Origin: Moniliella sp. 'wahieum'
Lineage: Eukaryota; Basidiomycota; Moniliellomycetes; Moniliellales; Moniliellaceae
Assembly: GCA_003971905.1 (NCBI GenBank)
Contig: RSEE01000082.1
Coordinates: forward strand, 244,334 to 308,333
Direction: 5' to 3'
Length of the DNA stretch: 64,000 nt
A model generated the notes under the pieces. That model was given only the letters and a program-made list of their open reading frames with translations, was not told the origin of the DNA and did no database searches. Positions 21,149 through 34,200 of this stretch are shown here, in pieces (the first letter of the stretch is position 1; each line of letters begins with the position of its first letter). A program made the translations under genes and the position numbers.

Positions 21149-22337
21149 AGCTTGATCTATCTAAATCTTCTACGACGAGCCACTCGTGCGTCTGTGGACC
21201 TGTTCCTCTAGCATCTGTTTTTGTCATCTCAGTCCAGCACCCAACATCTCCCGCTCTCAGATCTCTTGCCCGGCGGTTAATACTATGAGAGAGGGACCAG
21301 TGGCCGAATGCGCACACACACGGTTGGTAGCGCCATGCGAGGGTAGAGGGAGGGATGCGGTTCGGGTGGGTTCGGATGGCCGAGGAGGGCGAGAACAGAG
21401 GCGGTGGAGATGGAGATGGTGGCGACGGACGACAGTAGGGTTGCGGGGCCAGGCCTGCCTGAGGGGCGGGCGGGACGGGGGGTGCGACAGGCGAAGATTA
21501 ATTACAGTACACGTCCACAGCGGGTGGAGAGAGTGGGGTGACATTGGCAATGGTACGGCTGGCAGCCGCTGCGCCTGGTGTGGGTGCGCCTGCGACTGGA
21601 CGCAGTGGTGCTTACGCCCCCCCGCGAGTCAGTAGCACGGCGCACCGTGCGGGCGCTGTGGTTCATGCAATGCCCGCGTGGGACCAGCCCCGCCTTTGCG
21701 TAGGCGCGCTGTCTCGCAAGCTGCCGTCGTCCAAGTCTGCAGACCAGCTGCGGCTCAGGGGCTTTGGTAGCCTGTGCTGGCCCCGCAATCCAGATGCCAG
21801 CGTCCTGCGTTGCTCCACGCGTCTCCTGGCGCCCTGCCCGCTCCACTCGCCCCCCACTAGCCACTCCTGACGTCACTGCCCCCCCTGGCTGGGCTCTCCG
21901 ACAGGGCGTGGGCAACACCGGCCTCCGGCGCACGACTGGCGCCGACGGAGAGGGCCCGCTGCTTCCGCTCGCCCGCCTCGGCCCGTGGTGAAGCTTGAAG
22001 CTTGAAGGTTGCGTGGAGGGCCCATCGACCATCCCTCTTCCGCGGTGAGACGCAGGCGGGGCATCCAGATGCCGACGTTTCAGCCCACTACGCACACGTA
22101 CCAGCCCCCCCCGGCGCTCTCCCCCAACGCGAACCCCTCTCCCCAATCTTATCGATCATCCTACTGTACGCGGTATGCCTCCCAGCCGCCGCGCTCTGCT
22201 CCCTCCGCCACTTTCACACACCCTCCCTTCTGCCCCGCATTGGCCCCACACCCACTCTATAAGCGCCTGCGACCGACCCCCAGCACATGGCCAGCACACG
22301 ACGCACCGCCTTCTCTCTGCTCTCTCCCTCCATCACC
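21149..22337. other. Intergenic between homeobox and Sec14-like genes
   Basis: No recognisable protein. It contains a short AGCTTGA heptamer pair at 21988-22005. The last 200 bases are C-rich and run into the start of the Sec14-like gene, as a promoter and 5' UTR would. Confidence 0.4.
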
Positions 22338-24102
22338 ATGCGCAACGAGATCAAGCAACTCGTCGACGTGCCTCTCGGCGACGGCTATGCCGGTCCGTCC
22401 CTCTTTTCTTCTTCCCTCTCCCTCTCGCATCCCATTCTGACCCATGTGCTGTGCTGGCCAACACAGGAAACCTCACGCGCCGCAACAGGACACCCAGCTG
22501 CGGCAGCTATGGGCCGCGTACTTTGACTGGGTCGCCAAGGCGTCCGGTTCGGGCGAGAAGGCCGGCACAGCAGCTACGACAACCCTAGCTGATCCCGATG
22601 GCTCTGCGCCCAAGGGAGCCGCCAAATCCGACGAGGAGAACGAGGCGGCAAAGATCTTGCAGGAACGCAAGAACCTCGAGGCGCTGGTGGACACGTATGG
22701 GCCCGAGGCAATCCGACGCTCGCTCTGGGAGTTTATCCAGATGGACAATCCCGATGCTGCTGTGCTCCGGTTCATGCGCGCGCGCAAGTGGGACAACCAC
22801 CGTGCCATGGGCATGCTGGCCGGCTGCCTCAAGTGGCGCCTGGACAATGACGTCCAAGGATTGGTCTCCAACGGCGATTTGGGTAACAGCAAGACCATCC
22901 CCAAGTTTCTCGAACAGCAGACAGCGCTCAAAACGTACGCCATGGGCACGGCCATCAAGGCTGAACCCATCATCTACATTCATGTCGGTCGGCACTTTAC
23001 CAAGGGCCAGCCCACCGACTCCATGAACAAGTTTGTTATCTTTGTCATGGAACCGTTCGCACCCTCATGGTACCCCCCTGGCGACAAGGTTTGCATTATC
23101 TTCTCGCTAAAGGACTTTGGCATCAAAAAGTACGGTTGAACCCTCTCTCCTCCAGTCGCTCCGCTCCGCTCCCCTCTTCCTTTCTTTGGTCTTGCCATCT
23201 TCTTGGCTCGCCTGGATCGGACCCTGAAAACGACTGACAATTGTTCCCTCCGCAGTATGGATTGGCACTGCATTCTGTTTATTGTACAGTGTCTCGAGGC
23301 GTTTTACCCCGAGTGCTTGCGGGTCATGTAGTGCAAAACGCACCTTGGATTTTCTCTGGTATCTGGCGCATCCTTTCCCCTATGCTGGACCCGTTGTGCG
23401 CTCCAAAATCAAGTTTGTCCGCACTGTCGCCGACGTTAGTGATAACATCCCTCCCGAACGCTACATCTCCGTCTTGGGCGGCAAAAAAACAAGAGTTTCA
23501 ATTCGTTATGCCCAAGCCGGATGAGAACGACAAGATTCACGATACCAAGGTCAAGCCTGGGTTGGTGAAACGCTACGACGATTTGTCGCATGCGTTTGAG
23601 CAAGCGACGAAACGCTGGATCGAGACCGAGGGAAAAGTACGTCCATCATTCTCTTGGTGGTGCAGTGGTGGGAGGCGTAGCTAACGTATTCTGCAATCGT
23701 ACTTACTTTATTTCCCTTTGCCTGTGTAGCGCTCGGTGGTGGAAGAACGGGCGCTGCTGTTCCGCAAACTGCGCGTGGCCTACTTTGAGATGGAACCGTA
23801 CGTCCGTGGTGGCAACCCCTACACTCGCACTGGCGTTAAGGACTCGTATGGCCGAGTGTGCTGGACGTACGTGATTGATGGGGTGGTGCGCAAACACTTG
23901 GTAGGGCGCGGCCAATGCCCCGGCGTTGCGCCGCGAAATTTACGAGATGCAAGTCTTGCACCACCCTGTGGACCAGGTGGTTGCGAAGAGCAAAGCGGCG
24001 GAGAATGCGCGGGATTGGGTGGGCCTCTATGGTGACCCAGCAATTGCTGCCGAGGTGGAGGGCGAAGATGAAGTGCCTGACATGGAGACCCCCGCGTGTT
24101 GA
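22338..24102 (+). CDS. Sec14-like CRAL-TRIO lipid-transfer protein
   Basis: The protein probably exchanges phosphatidylinositol or other lipids between membranes. The start gives MRNEIKQLVDVPLGDGYA, and an intron follows (22393-22466). The CRAL-TRIO N-terminal helix bundle has LRQLWAAYFDWV and DAAVLRFMRARKWDNHRAMG. The lipid-binding domain has FVIFVMEPFAPSW, MDWHCILFIVQCLEAFYPEC, VQNAPWIFSGIWRIL and ERYISVLGG. Further introns are 23130-23255 and 23637-23729. A C-terminal part (LLFRKLRVAYFEMEPYVRGG) ends with a stop at 24100-24102. Frame breaks occur near 22480, 23329, 23391, 23484 and 23905, mostly 1-nt. Downstream sequence could extend the protein if more indels exist. Confidence 0.85.
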
Positions 24103-25857
24103 CTGGTCGAGATGGACTTCACAGCTGTCCCAGGCACTGAATCTGACGCGACAGACCACCGTCTCGCACCGAGGTAGCCCACAAGCGCACAACGCACACT
24201 AAGAAGAGTCATCGTCGGTCCCATAAAAGCACCACTCTGTCTCCTCTCCTCCTGCCACTCCCGCTCACAAGCCCGTGTCCGACTGGACCGAGACGGACGA
24301 TCGACTCACCTCGGAATCTGTTTCGTCTGAAGCGCATCAGCATGGCTTGAGCTGAGTCCTCTACACCGTCCCCACTGACGGTGGCTTGACCGACCCTTCA
24401 ACCAAGTCCGCTCTCCCGTCCCGCCAGCGCAGTGGTAAACTCAAGCCCAAGCAAAAGGACCCCAAAAAGGCGACACAGTCCTCGTTCCAAAACGGCGACA
24501 GCTCAGACGAAGATGTGTTTCACGATGCGTTGGAGCCCGACGAGGCTTCGATGGCAATGGCACGCAAGTAGCTGGCAACGTTGGAGGGCGCCTTGGCCGA
24601 ATCCAAGTCCCGGTCGCGCTCCATCAGCATAGAACGTGGGCCCGTGGACCGAGCGTGTTTGATGAGCCCCAACCCCCGAATCACACCACCAAACCGCTTC
24701 TCGCAAACATCGTTCCTACGTTTGCAGCGCATGCCTATCACGACCCTGTCGACTCGATTCGTGCCGTGTCGGGACGGCGGGATCGGCCCCCAGCTGGGAT
24801 GGTGTTTTCCGTCAGGCGAGGCGAGTGGACGCGTACTCTGGCCCCGGGGGTACTACATTCGGGCCGTTCCGGCCGCTCTGTTCGTTCTGCTCTCTCTGGT
24901 CGGTCGGGCCGGTCGGAACGGTCGGAACCTACAGTATGGGTATGGGGCGTACACCAACTACACTACAATCCCGGTCCCTCTTTCTCTTCTTCTGGGGACG
25001 AGCGCGTGGGCAAGGGGTCCGGTCGTCAGGCTGCCTCGTCAAGGGGGCTACGCATGAGCAGCAGCAGCTATGCCTGGCGACCGACGAGGATTCTAACTTT
25101 GGCCCCCACCACCCAACAAGCACGGCCGTCGCGGAGGCAGCATTCGTCGTGCAAGCACCTGTTTACCGCAGAAGTAAGTGGGTAGGGGCAGGTCTTTGAC
25201 CCACCATCTCATCCACCGGCTTGTGTTGTGTCGAGAATGCTTCTCGACAACCCACACCCTTCTGCCTCCTCTTCTCTTATCCGCAATCTCCGTGTCGTGC
25301 TTACGATCTTCTCATTTTCTCTCTTGACGACCCCAATGCTCGTACGAACTCACAGCAGCTTGTTTTGCATGGCTACGACAATACACCTTCTGATATCCTA
25401 CCTGTGATGCTGATGCCCTTTTTCAAACTGTGTTCCCTGTGGCCCTTGACGCACCATTTTCCATTTTCCATTTCCTCTGGCCTGCTGCGTGGTTGTCCCG
25501 CTTCTCTCTGCCGTCAGGTTTCTTTCTATTACCAGTTGTCCCCCCGCGACCACACTCTCTCGTTTGGTTGGACCGAGCCCCCATTGGGCTTTGAGCGCGC
25601 GTTGCAGCTTCCATCGTTAGTTTGGTACACAATCGATCGGCTTCCCACCCACAGCAGATGGATATCACGGAGGATACATGCAGGATTGGAGAGCAGACGG
25701 CTACTGCGGACCCTGTGCGTGCTTGGAACATCAGAACGCAATCAATCGATCGGTGCGACGACCGAGAGGCAGGTTACCAACGTTGAACGTTCCAGTTGAA
25801 CTGCAATGCGGATGGCTACGTTCTGGGACCTAGGCGGCCCGAGCTGCAATGCAATGA
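24103..25857 (+). other. Possible disordered coding sequence, model unresolved
   Basis: Plus-strand frames between about 24380 and 25190 show amino-acid patterns of real disordered protein (SSDEDVFHDALEPDEASMAM, then SRSRSISIERG, then FDEPQPPNHTTKPLLANIVP), but each is short and in a different frame. They may form a C-terminal extension of the Sec14-like gene, or a separate gene broken by indels. From 25221 a 192-codon frame is open but shows no domain. A heptamer block (ACGTTGA and AGCTTGA units) lies at 25778-25890. Confidence 0.3.
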
Positions 25858-28312
25858 ATGTTGAAGCTTGAAGCTCGAAGCTCGAAGCTTGCTGTCCAAC
25901 CGACCCGGACCAGCGGGCGGGAGGGCGGCTGGTGCGCCCACGCGCTCCCACCACCCTCTTGTCTTCTCGTCCTGTCTGGTGTGGTGTGGTGTGGTGGGTC
26001 TCTGGTCTGGCCTCGTCTTCTGGGTCGATGGCCATGCCCCGTCCCGTGCCGCCCAGCGACGGACCTCCAGCGTCTCCCTCGCGCCTGCCCACAAGCGCAA
26101 AGCTCGCGCCGCGCCTCCTCACCGTGCTCTCGGGCCTGTGGCGCCGCCCTGCGTCGCCACCAGCCCGGCCAGTGCCCAACCCGCCGACGTCGATGCTCGT
26201 ACGCAGCCCCACCCACATTATGCCCTCCCCACGTCGGCGCCGCAAGCTCGGCCGCGCCTGCCCTCTTTCTCCGCCCTGCGTCCTGGCCCAGCGCTGCCCC
26301 CGCCCGCTCTGCCCACACTCACCGTCCCGCCGGCATCCCTCTGGCCCTCGCCCAGCACGCCTCGCCGGCCACGTTCTCTCTCCAGCGCACGCCGCCACAT
26401 GCATGCCGCTCCGGCAGACCAGCGCGCCTGCCTCCCCGTCCCCACGGCGCAGCTCCCTCTGCCCCCGCCTGGCCCCGCACCCAGTGCTCCCTTGCCCATC
26501 CCGCCCTCTGCGCGCCCAACACACGCCGTGCCCACTACCCAGCCGACCAAGGCGTATCTGCCTTGCTCCCCGTCGTCCGCGTGCCACCGGACTTGGACCA
26601 ACAACTGGAGGAACGGCCCATGTCCAGAGAGTCCTCTGTCATTCCCTCGTCGCCCAAGCGGAGGGCCACGCTGTGTTCCTGTGCTGCGCATTCCGCGAAT
26701 CGGGTTCTGTTGCTCGGCAATCCTTCGTTTCCGTTGCGCACGAAGGACTGGGGCTAGGCATCCGACTGGGACGAGAACGGGGCGCAGCGGGAGTTGGATG
26801 GGGCATCTGTACGGACGACGATGGCATTTCTCTCCACTCGGCTCGATCGAACCCCAACCAATCCTCCTCATCGTCCCCTTCCCATTCGCCTTTGTCGTCA
26901 TTGTCTCCCTCGCTCCCTCGCTCTGTCCCGCCTCTACCTCGTCATCACACAGTCCCTCTACCCCTCGTTCGATACCGCACACTTACTTCACCCTCATTCC
27001 CACCCGCTCTGACTACTTCTCGTTTTTCCTCAGATCACGCCTCCTCCTGCCCCCTTCCTCTTGCCCACACAGACACTTGTCACTCCCGCCCAGGGCATCG
27101 CGACCACAGCCCCACTTCCGCAAGGACCGGCCTTCCCCCGCCCACCATGCCCGTGCCACAGAAGAGTGATGGTTCCTTCCCCTCCCCTCCTCCGGTTGTG
27201 CTCGGCGGTGGGGACCGGACTCCATCCCATTCCAGCGTGAGGGGAGGCGGTCCCGGTTCCCACTCTAGCCAAGGGAGAAGAGGCACTCCCTGGCCCCTTC
27301 TTCACCTTGTCGCACGATGGAGACAGCACATCCCCAACGTATTCCGAAAGGCACCAAGCGAATGCAGACTACCCCCAGTCTTCCCGGGGAGGAGGGAGCG
27401 GGCTGCTGCGACCGCCATCACCGAATGGGGCGGTCCCTTGCCTCCATCCCCTCGTGGTAGAGATGGAAACGGCACCCGCTCTTCCGCATACCACACTCTT
27501 TACTTGGACGACGAGGACGTGGACACCCGAACGAGTACACAGTGCATCACTTCTTGCTTCTCGGCCGAGCCGGAGCCCGTCGGTACGAACGTCTACCAAG
27601 CGCACCTTGCGTACCAATTCGCCCACTCGCAGCGGTCGCCGCCAGTCCACCTGGTCCTTTCAACGGAGGAAGTGATGCCCCCGCGCGACCTTCCATCACG
27701 TTTTCCCCGCTTGAAGCGGGCGGGAAGCTCCCCGCTCCCTTCCGCGCTGGGGTAAGTTTGGCGTCGACCTTCTCCTCCAGAAGGACGGCGACCCAGACGG
27801 TCGCTCGATACTTCCTTGCTTCTCCACGTTTTTGCGCGGCAAGTTTGCCCCTGCCAGTCCTTCTCCTTCCACCTCTGCGTTCCCCTCTCCTTCCCCGTCT
27901 CCCCGCCCGTCCAAGGGAAAAGGACAGGGAAAGGAAAGGGAAAGCAAAGGAAAAGGGAAGGGAGGACCGTACCACCACTAAGCGCCCACTTCGTCGCACA
28001 CCCAAACCACCCACCATCCCGCTCATGCCCCCGGATCCGTTCGCTCCACCTCCCGAAGGAGCTCGGATTCTTCCCTCGCCTGTGCGACCAAGATGGTTGC
28101 AAATCCCTACCGTATCTTCCCCTCCTTCCCTCACCCGACCCACCACTCCCACCCCATCTCCGTCTTCCATCGTACCCCGCCACAACAGCCCAGACAACAC
28201 AGAGAAGAACGACAAGGGGACGGAGGAAGGAGGAAAAGATCGGTTTCCCTTACTCTGGGGAACGATGTACGGCGGTGCAAGAAGAAGGCGTTACCTCCCC
28301 CACGCGACTTGA
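25858..28312 (+). other. Ser/Pro-rich open region, gene uncertain
   Basis: Long overlapping plus-strand frames (the longest 607 codons, 25932-27755) result partly from C-rich composition. Patches look protein-like: LDQQLEERPMSRESSVIPSS near 26605, RGRDGNGTRSSAYHTLYLDD near 27460, and a Lys/Arg-rich stretch near 27900-27960. No domain was recognised and the patches are in different frames. It may be a disordered regulatory protein with several frame breaks. I do not assign a function. Confidence 0.3.
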
Positions 28313-29322
28313 CCATGTTTTTCCCGCTGCGAACCGCGAGGGGAAGGATGGCATCCCTTTCCCGCGCCGTGCGCCTGTGCTTACCCTTCCTCCTACTCCC
28401 TTCGTGCCGCCGCGATCCTAACCGTATCCTTTTGTCATGGGTTTCCTGAGTTTCTCTGCTGGCTTTGCAGTCGCTCGTCTTTTTGACTAGACCTTTTTTT
28501 TCTGCCCGTTCGTTCCACGGCATCTGATCGATCCCCTTTCTCTTTGAGATTCTACTTACTTTTATTTTCTCCTCTGATCCGGTCGTTCACTTACGCGCTA
28601 AGCCCCCATTCACTATTTACTATTCACCATTCATACCTCATGCGGTTTTGTACTTACCTCTGACTTGTGCTTCATTTCTTTTTCTTGCGCTACCCTTCCT
28701 TCTCCACCCTATCTTCCAGGCTCGGTTTAATCTCACCTTCGTTCTTCGTTCTGCTCCAAGCGCAGTTGCTGGCGTCTGTGCTTCGCATCGTATGTATCCT
28801 CGTTGAGCTTGGTCCCTGCCAGCTGTCGTGCCGCGTCGTGGCGAGATCGAATGTGTCCAATGTCCAATGTCCAATATTCAATCCTCTCTCGTTTGTGCTT
28901 TTCCTTGATCCATAATGGCTGCCTTCGATGCATCCACAATGAGTACCTGCTTTACTTTGCCTGTGCTGGGGGTGGAGGAGAGAGATAGGCCGGCGAAGGT
29001 GCGCTGTGGATCCCAAGTAGATGCAAGGTGCAACGGCGGAGAGGACAGGAGGGTGAGCGCGCTGAACACCATGACCTCCGTGGTGCAGTCGAGTGCGTTT
29101 TCGTTGCTAGAAAAATGTCCTGTTGCAATTCAATTTTCAATTCAATTCAATTCAGCAGCGAAGAGAGAGCTATCTCCAATCCAGTCTCCTCGAGGAGCTT
29201 GAAGCTTTCAGCTTCGACATGGCAGGCTCGGTATTTTTTTTTGGTGGCCGTCGACGCCGTCAGTTTCGAGTTTATCGTGTTGGCTGTCTGTTTCTTCCCA
29301 GTCGACTCGGCCTTCTGGGAGC
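28313..29322. other. Intergenic, no gene recognised
   Basis: Pyrimidine-rich on the plus strand to about 28800, then mixed. A short AATTCAATTTTC-type repeat lies near 29125-29155. No domain-bearing frame. The right part should hold the DPH7 promoter. Confidence 0.4.
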
Positions 29323-31113
29323 TTGACGCCGCCCGGCCATCCCAAGCCCATCCGCAACGCCCTCCATGCCGCCGCCGCTGCGTCCCCCTCGAAGGTGAGT
29401 CTGACACATCGCCGTTCGTCGCTGTCGGGCGTAGACACTGACGCCGCCGCCGCCGCCCTCTTGCCAGCGCCGTCGCTCTACACGCGCTCCACCGTCCTGT
29501 CGGCCGACTCGGCCGAGGGCCATCCCTCAGCCCCACGTGTCTTTGCCGTCGGCACGTACCATCTGGACCAACAGCCTCCCCCCGCCCCCTCCTTCCACTT
29601 CTGCTCTCCTGCTCCTGTTCCTGCTTCGGCCGAGCTTGGCCAGGCGCCTGACGCTCCTCACCCTCGTACCCCGACCCCACCGCCGACGCCCATGACAAGG
29701 ACGACGACGACGATTTCGATCCTGCCTCCTCCTCCTCTCCCGACTACACGCGTCGCGGCACCCTCACCCTCCTCCGCGCCGGCACGGGTTCCCCGCTGGA
29801 CTGGTACGCCTCCGTCGGCTTGCGCTGCTCTTGTGTTGTGTGTGTGCACGATCCAACTAACTGAATTGCCTCAGCGAGATACTTCATGTGCTTTCCACCC
29901 CCGCCATCCTGGACATGAAGTGGACCCGGCTGCGCGACTCGGCCTGCACGCCTACTATTTCCTTGGCTGATGCAACGGGCTACGTCCGTCTGTTTGATGT
30001 TGACGCTTCGCTCTGCCCTAGGCCGAAGGCCGAGTGGCGGATGAATCCCCGCGGCGCGCTCTGCCTTAGCCTCGATTGGGCCGAGCAGGATCGGTTGGTA
30101 GTAAGCCAGAGCGATGGGACGTTGGCTTACCTCCCTTCGGCGCACGCTGCGCTCAACGACAACGTGCCTCTTCCTGCTGCTGTCGCATCACAGCAGACGC
30201 GAGCTGGCGGCGAAAGGGAAACCCAAGACGACGATGATGATGGCAATGATGATGATGATGATGAGGAGGAGGATGATGACGCCGTCCAGGCGCACGCCCA
30301 ACTAAACGACCCAGCCACGTGGACCACTACCGAACTGGACCACGTTGTGGGTCCCAACGTGTCATCGGGCCCCCCGCCACGGGGGCTAGAGACGTGGCAG
30401 GCGCACGACAATGAGGCCTGGATCGCAGCGTGGGACAAGTGGTCGGGCGGACGCGTGCTGTGGAGCGGTACGTACTTGTCGCCGAGGAGCGTGCTCGGTG
30501 GCACTGCGCACGGAACACGGAGCACTGAGAACTGAGTACTGACCGAGCGAGGCGCGTGGAACGTACATGGAGAGCAGGAGCGGACGATTTGACACTCAAA
30601 GGGTGGGATGTCCGGATGGCCAATGGTTCGGCCGGTCGCAAACCCACATTTGTCACTCGGCGCGGGTTCGAGGGGGGCGTGACGTGTCTGGCCAGCCATC
30701 CGGCCCGCGAGCACGTCTGGGCGGTTGGCAGCTACGATGGACGGGTGCGGCTGTTTGATGCCCGGATGCCGCAGCGTCCGCTGCGGGTGCAAGGTGCGCC
30801 GGCCATGCTGGATGTCGAGGGCGGCGTGTGGCGGCTCAAGTGGCACCCGCTCGATCCGAGCCGATTGCTGGTGGGGGCGATGCATGGCGGGTTCAAGGTC
30901 CTGCGCTGCACGCTCGACGGGGACAGCGCGCCCGACGCCAGCCAAGGGGAGCCGCTCGCGATCATCCGGCGCTTTGATGAGCACAAGAGCATTGCCTATG
31001 GGTGTGACTGGGACCGAGGCACGGCATCCGCCGGCTTGGCGCAGGCCGAGGACGAGACGCTGGTCTGCTCCGTGTCGTTCTACGACGCGAGGATGCACCT
31101 CTGGTATGGCTAG
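29323..31113 (+). CDS. DPH7: Diphthine methyl ester hydrolase Dph7 (WD40 protein)
   Basis: Dph7 removes the methyl ester from diphthine on eEF2 so that the last amidation step of diphthamide synthesis can occur. The family order is clear: STVLSADSAEG, then FAVGTYHL, then PAILDMKW, SLADATGYVRLFDV, TWQAHDNEAWIAAWDKW (the W-AHD-EAWIAA-D signature), LTLKGWDVRM, WAVGSYDGRVRLFDARMPQ, and GGVWRLKWHPLDPSRLLVGA. An Asp/Glu-rich loop (about 30225-30280) interrupts the repeats. Introns: 29804-29874 and 30468-30577. The true start is unresolved: the frame is open from 29323 without a convincing ATG. One frame break lies near 29660. The stop is 120 bases from the stop of LTN1 on the other strand. Confidence 0.9.
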
Positions 31114-31233
31114 GGACGACTGTGCGCACTGCATTTCATGGGTAGTGTGGGACTGTGCATCGGAGGTACAGGGTGGATGTGGATAGGAGGAAGGGAAGGG
31201 GATTGACGAGGGAAACGCGCGGACCGACGGCGC

Positions 31234-34200
31234 CTAGAGCATAGACCGACACAGCGGACACGTCGAGTTGCCCGAGGTGGTGACCCACTTGTACAGGCAC
31301 TGGCCGTGGAACTTGTTCTTGCACGTCTTGCACGGCTTGGTCGGCAACGAGTGGTCCGCCGGGCTGAGGATGGAGTAGCAAATCGCACATTCTTGTCCTT
31401 CAAAGCCGGCAAAGCGCGCTTCGGCGTTCCGTCCAAACAGCGCGACCGCATCGAGCAAGGGTGCGTTCCGGTTGGCGACCAGCTGCTGCGTGGCCAACAT
31501 CCAGGCGCGCCACTGCGCGACCGGCACCGCGGGCGGGTTCCGACCACCATCGCCAATGCTGACGGGCGCGAGGGGGAAGTTGCGCGGAAGACGGACACGC
31601 ACCTCGAGCGTCTCTTCGTCCACCGTGTACGACGCCACGGCCTCGTGCGACCCGGCCGCACGCACGCCCAGGCCGGCAATGCCCAGTGCGCCCCCCGTGG
31701 CGGGGGAGCTGGTCGCCGCCTGCACCTCGGCCATCTCCCATCCGGCCAGGAGGGGCGTGCAGAAGCGGACTGTGAAGCGCTCCACGGCACTGGTCAGTGC
31801 CCGGTCCCGCAGACTCGTCCACCACGACCGCACCAGCGCCGGTACGGTGGCCAGCGCACGGAGATACACGTGCGCGGCCAAGACCGACAGAGCAGACGGG
31901 TCAGTGACATCGAGCAGGTCCAAGTACACCTCTTCAATCGCCCACAGATCCAAGTCCAGCTCCTTGGCCTGCAGCGCAGGCAAAAGCGTGTCAAACGTCA
32001 CGGGCAGCAACGCCTTTTCTACCGCGCGCGCACGCCGCAACCGATCCATCAGCGCCGTCGCAAGCGGCAGCGACGCGCCATCAAAGTGATCCAGCAGCAA
32101 CAGCCAGCCCAAAAGGGTCCCCCAGGCGTGCCGTCGATCGACTGGGCTCGCACTCGGCTCCTCGGGTTCCCCGGGCTCGCCGAGCAAGAGCGAGGTGCGC
32201 GTACTGAGCGCATCTAGAAGCCCAACAATGAAGTTGGGTGCCTTGTCCATCGACGGGGGAGACGGTATACGCTCCAACGGCGCTGCACTGCTGGCGTGCG
32301 AACCATCGCTCTCCTCGTCCTCTTCGTCGTCGTCCTCTCCCTCGTCGTGCGAACCACGGCTGTTCGTACACTCTTTCGAACGGGGGGGATGGGGCGTGGC
32401 TGAGTCGGGTGGCACTGGCAAAGCTCGTCTCGGAGGAAGAATCATGGTCGTCAGAAGCCAGGGATGTGGGTGGCTTGGTGTCGAGGTCTTCTTGCACCGT
32501 CTCGCGTTGAGCACTTGCCTGGGCCGCCGCTGCCACCTCGGCCTCCATAGCCAAGCGCACCACCTCGTCTTCGGTGCGTTTCTTGACGATCGCACTGAGG
32601 CGGCGGAACGAGAGCAGCTGGACCGACGGCGTAGGACCGGCCAAAAGGAGCGAGACCAAGGTACGATCCACCGAGGCCGTCTGACCCGCTTCTTCCACTG
32701 CCGTATCAAATGCCTTGTTGGGAATGGCAGCCATCAGAGGCAAGAGGGATCCCCACAGCGCGTCCTCAGCTGGTGAGGCGGCGGGCGGGGGCGTGGCCAA
32801 CGCCTGCGATTCCGGCGCCAACGCAAGAACAAATCCAACGACCAGTACGTACACGCCGCCTCGGCGCTCGTTCCACGTATCGGCCAGGATCTGGTTGGAG
32901 GCGGCAAACCGGAGCAACTCGCCAAAAAAGGTGGCTGCCGCCGTAGCCGCGGGCCAGCTGGCCGGATCCTTGGGCGTCTCGGCCGCCATCTCCAACGCCA
33001 TCTCGGCAGCGTCGACGAGGAACTCCCAATGGCTGCCGGCGACTGTTTGGATGATGGGGAGGAAGCGGTGCCCAGAGTCGCGATCTGGCCCGCCAGAGCG
33101 TCCGGCAACTCTTCCGGAAGCGTACCACTTTTCCAGGGCCTTGAGAGCGAGCACAGCACGGTGCGCAGTGATCGGCTCGGTGTCTTCGGGGCCTGGGCTA
33201 GTGGCGAGAATGTAGGACAAGAGCCGGGCACCTTGCACGCCAGCCTCCTCGGCCCGCACGCCAGTAAGACGAACGACGGCGTCGGTCTGCGATCGCTCAA
33301 TCACCTTGTCCTCCCCCATCTCTGCACCAGCGCGCGCGCGACGGCAACACCCAGTGCCTCGCCCTGCAGGGCCAAGGCATGCGCCCACCGCACCCCTTTC
33401 TCCAACGCCGTCTGCGACGGCGCGCCAAAGCGCACCACGCCGGTGATCAGACGCTGCAGACTGCGCGTCGCGTTCGCATCCCCGGCCAAGGCGTCGCTGG
33501 CCAAGCGGCCAGCGACGCATGTCAGGCCGTTGGCATCACTGGACTCGGTCCCCTTGGCGGCGTCTTGCACCGCGGCCAAGACAGCGTCGGCAGCGCCACC
33601 GCGGGAAGCAGCAGCAACGGTGCTGGTCAAGCTGTGCACCACCTGATCAAAGACGACGTTGATCGCGGCCCAAGAGGAAGGATGAAAACGTTGTTGGCCG
33701 TGCGAGGGGAGACCAGCGCATCTTCCGCCAGCAGCGCGAGGTACAGCCAGTGAATGAGCAGGTCGGGATACGCTTGTACCACCGTCTCATGTTCCTCGCT
33801 GACCTGGAGCGAGAAGAGAGTGGCACGCGCGTACGCCGAAAGACCCAATTCGTCGTACACGCCCGCTTGGTCGGGCGGAGCAGCAGAGCGGGGTTCGGCC
33901 AATAGACAGGGGACCAGCGGATCGACCAAAGCAAGCTCGGGCTCGGGAGTAGGCAAGGACGAGGCCAAGACGGTCAGTTCGTCCACCATCGGCGGAAGGA
34001 CGCTGGCGATCGGGGCAGACACGCCGTCCGGAGCGAGGTGCGCAGCAGCTTTCTGCAGCACCTCGAGCGGCGCCGCGGTTGGGTCGGAGATCAAGGAAGC
34101 CAATTGCCCGCCGCGCGTGCGTGATCACCTCGTCCTGCATCTCGGCCGGGAGGGTGAAGGTGAGGGCCCACAACTTGCGCGCCACGTCGGTTGCCTGTGC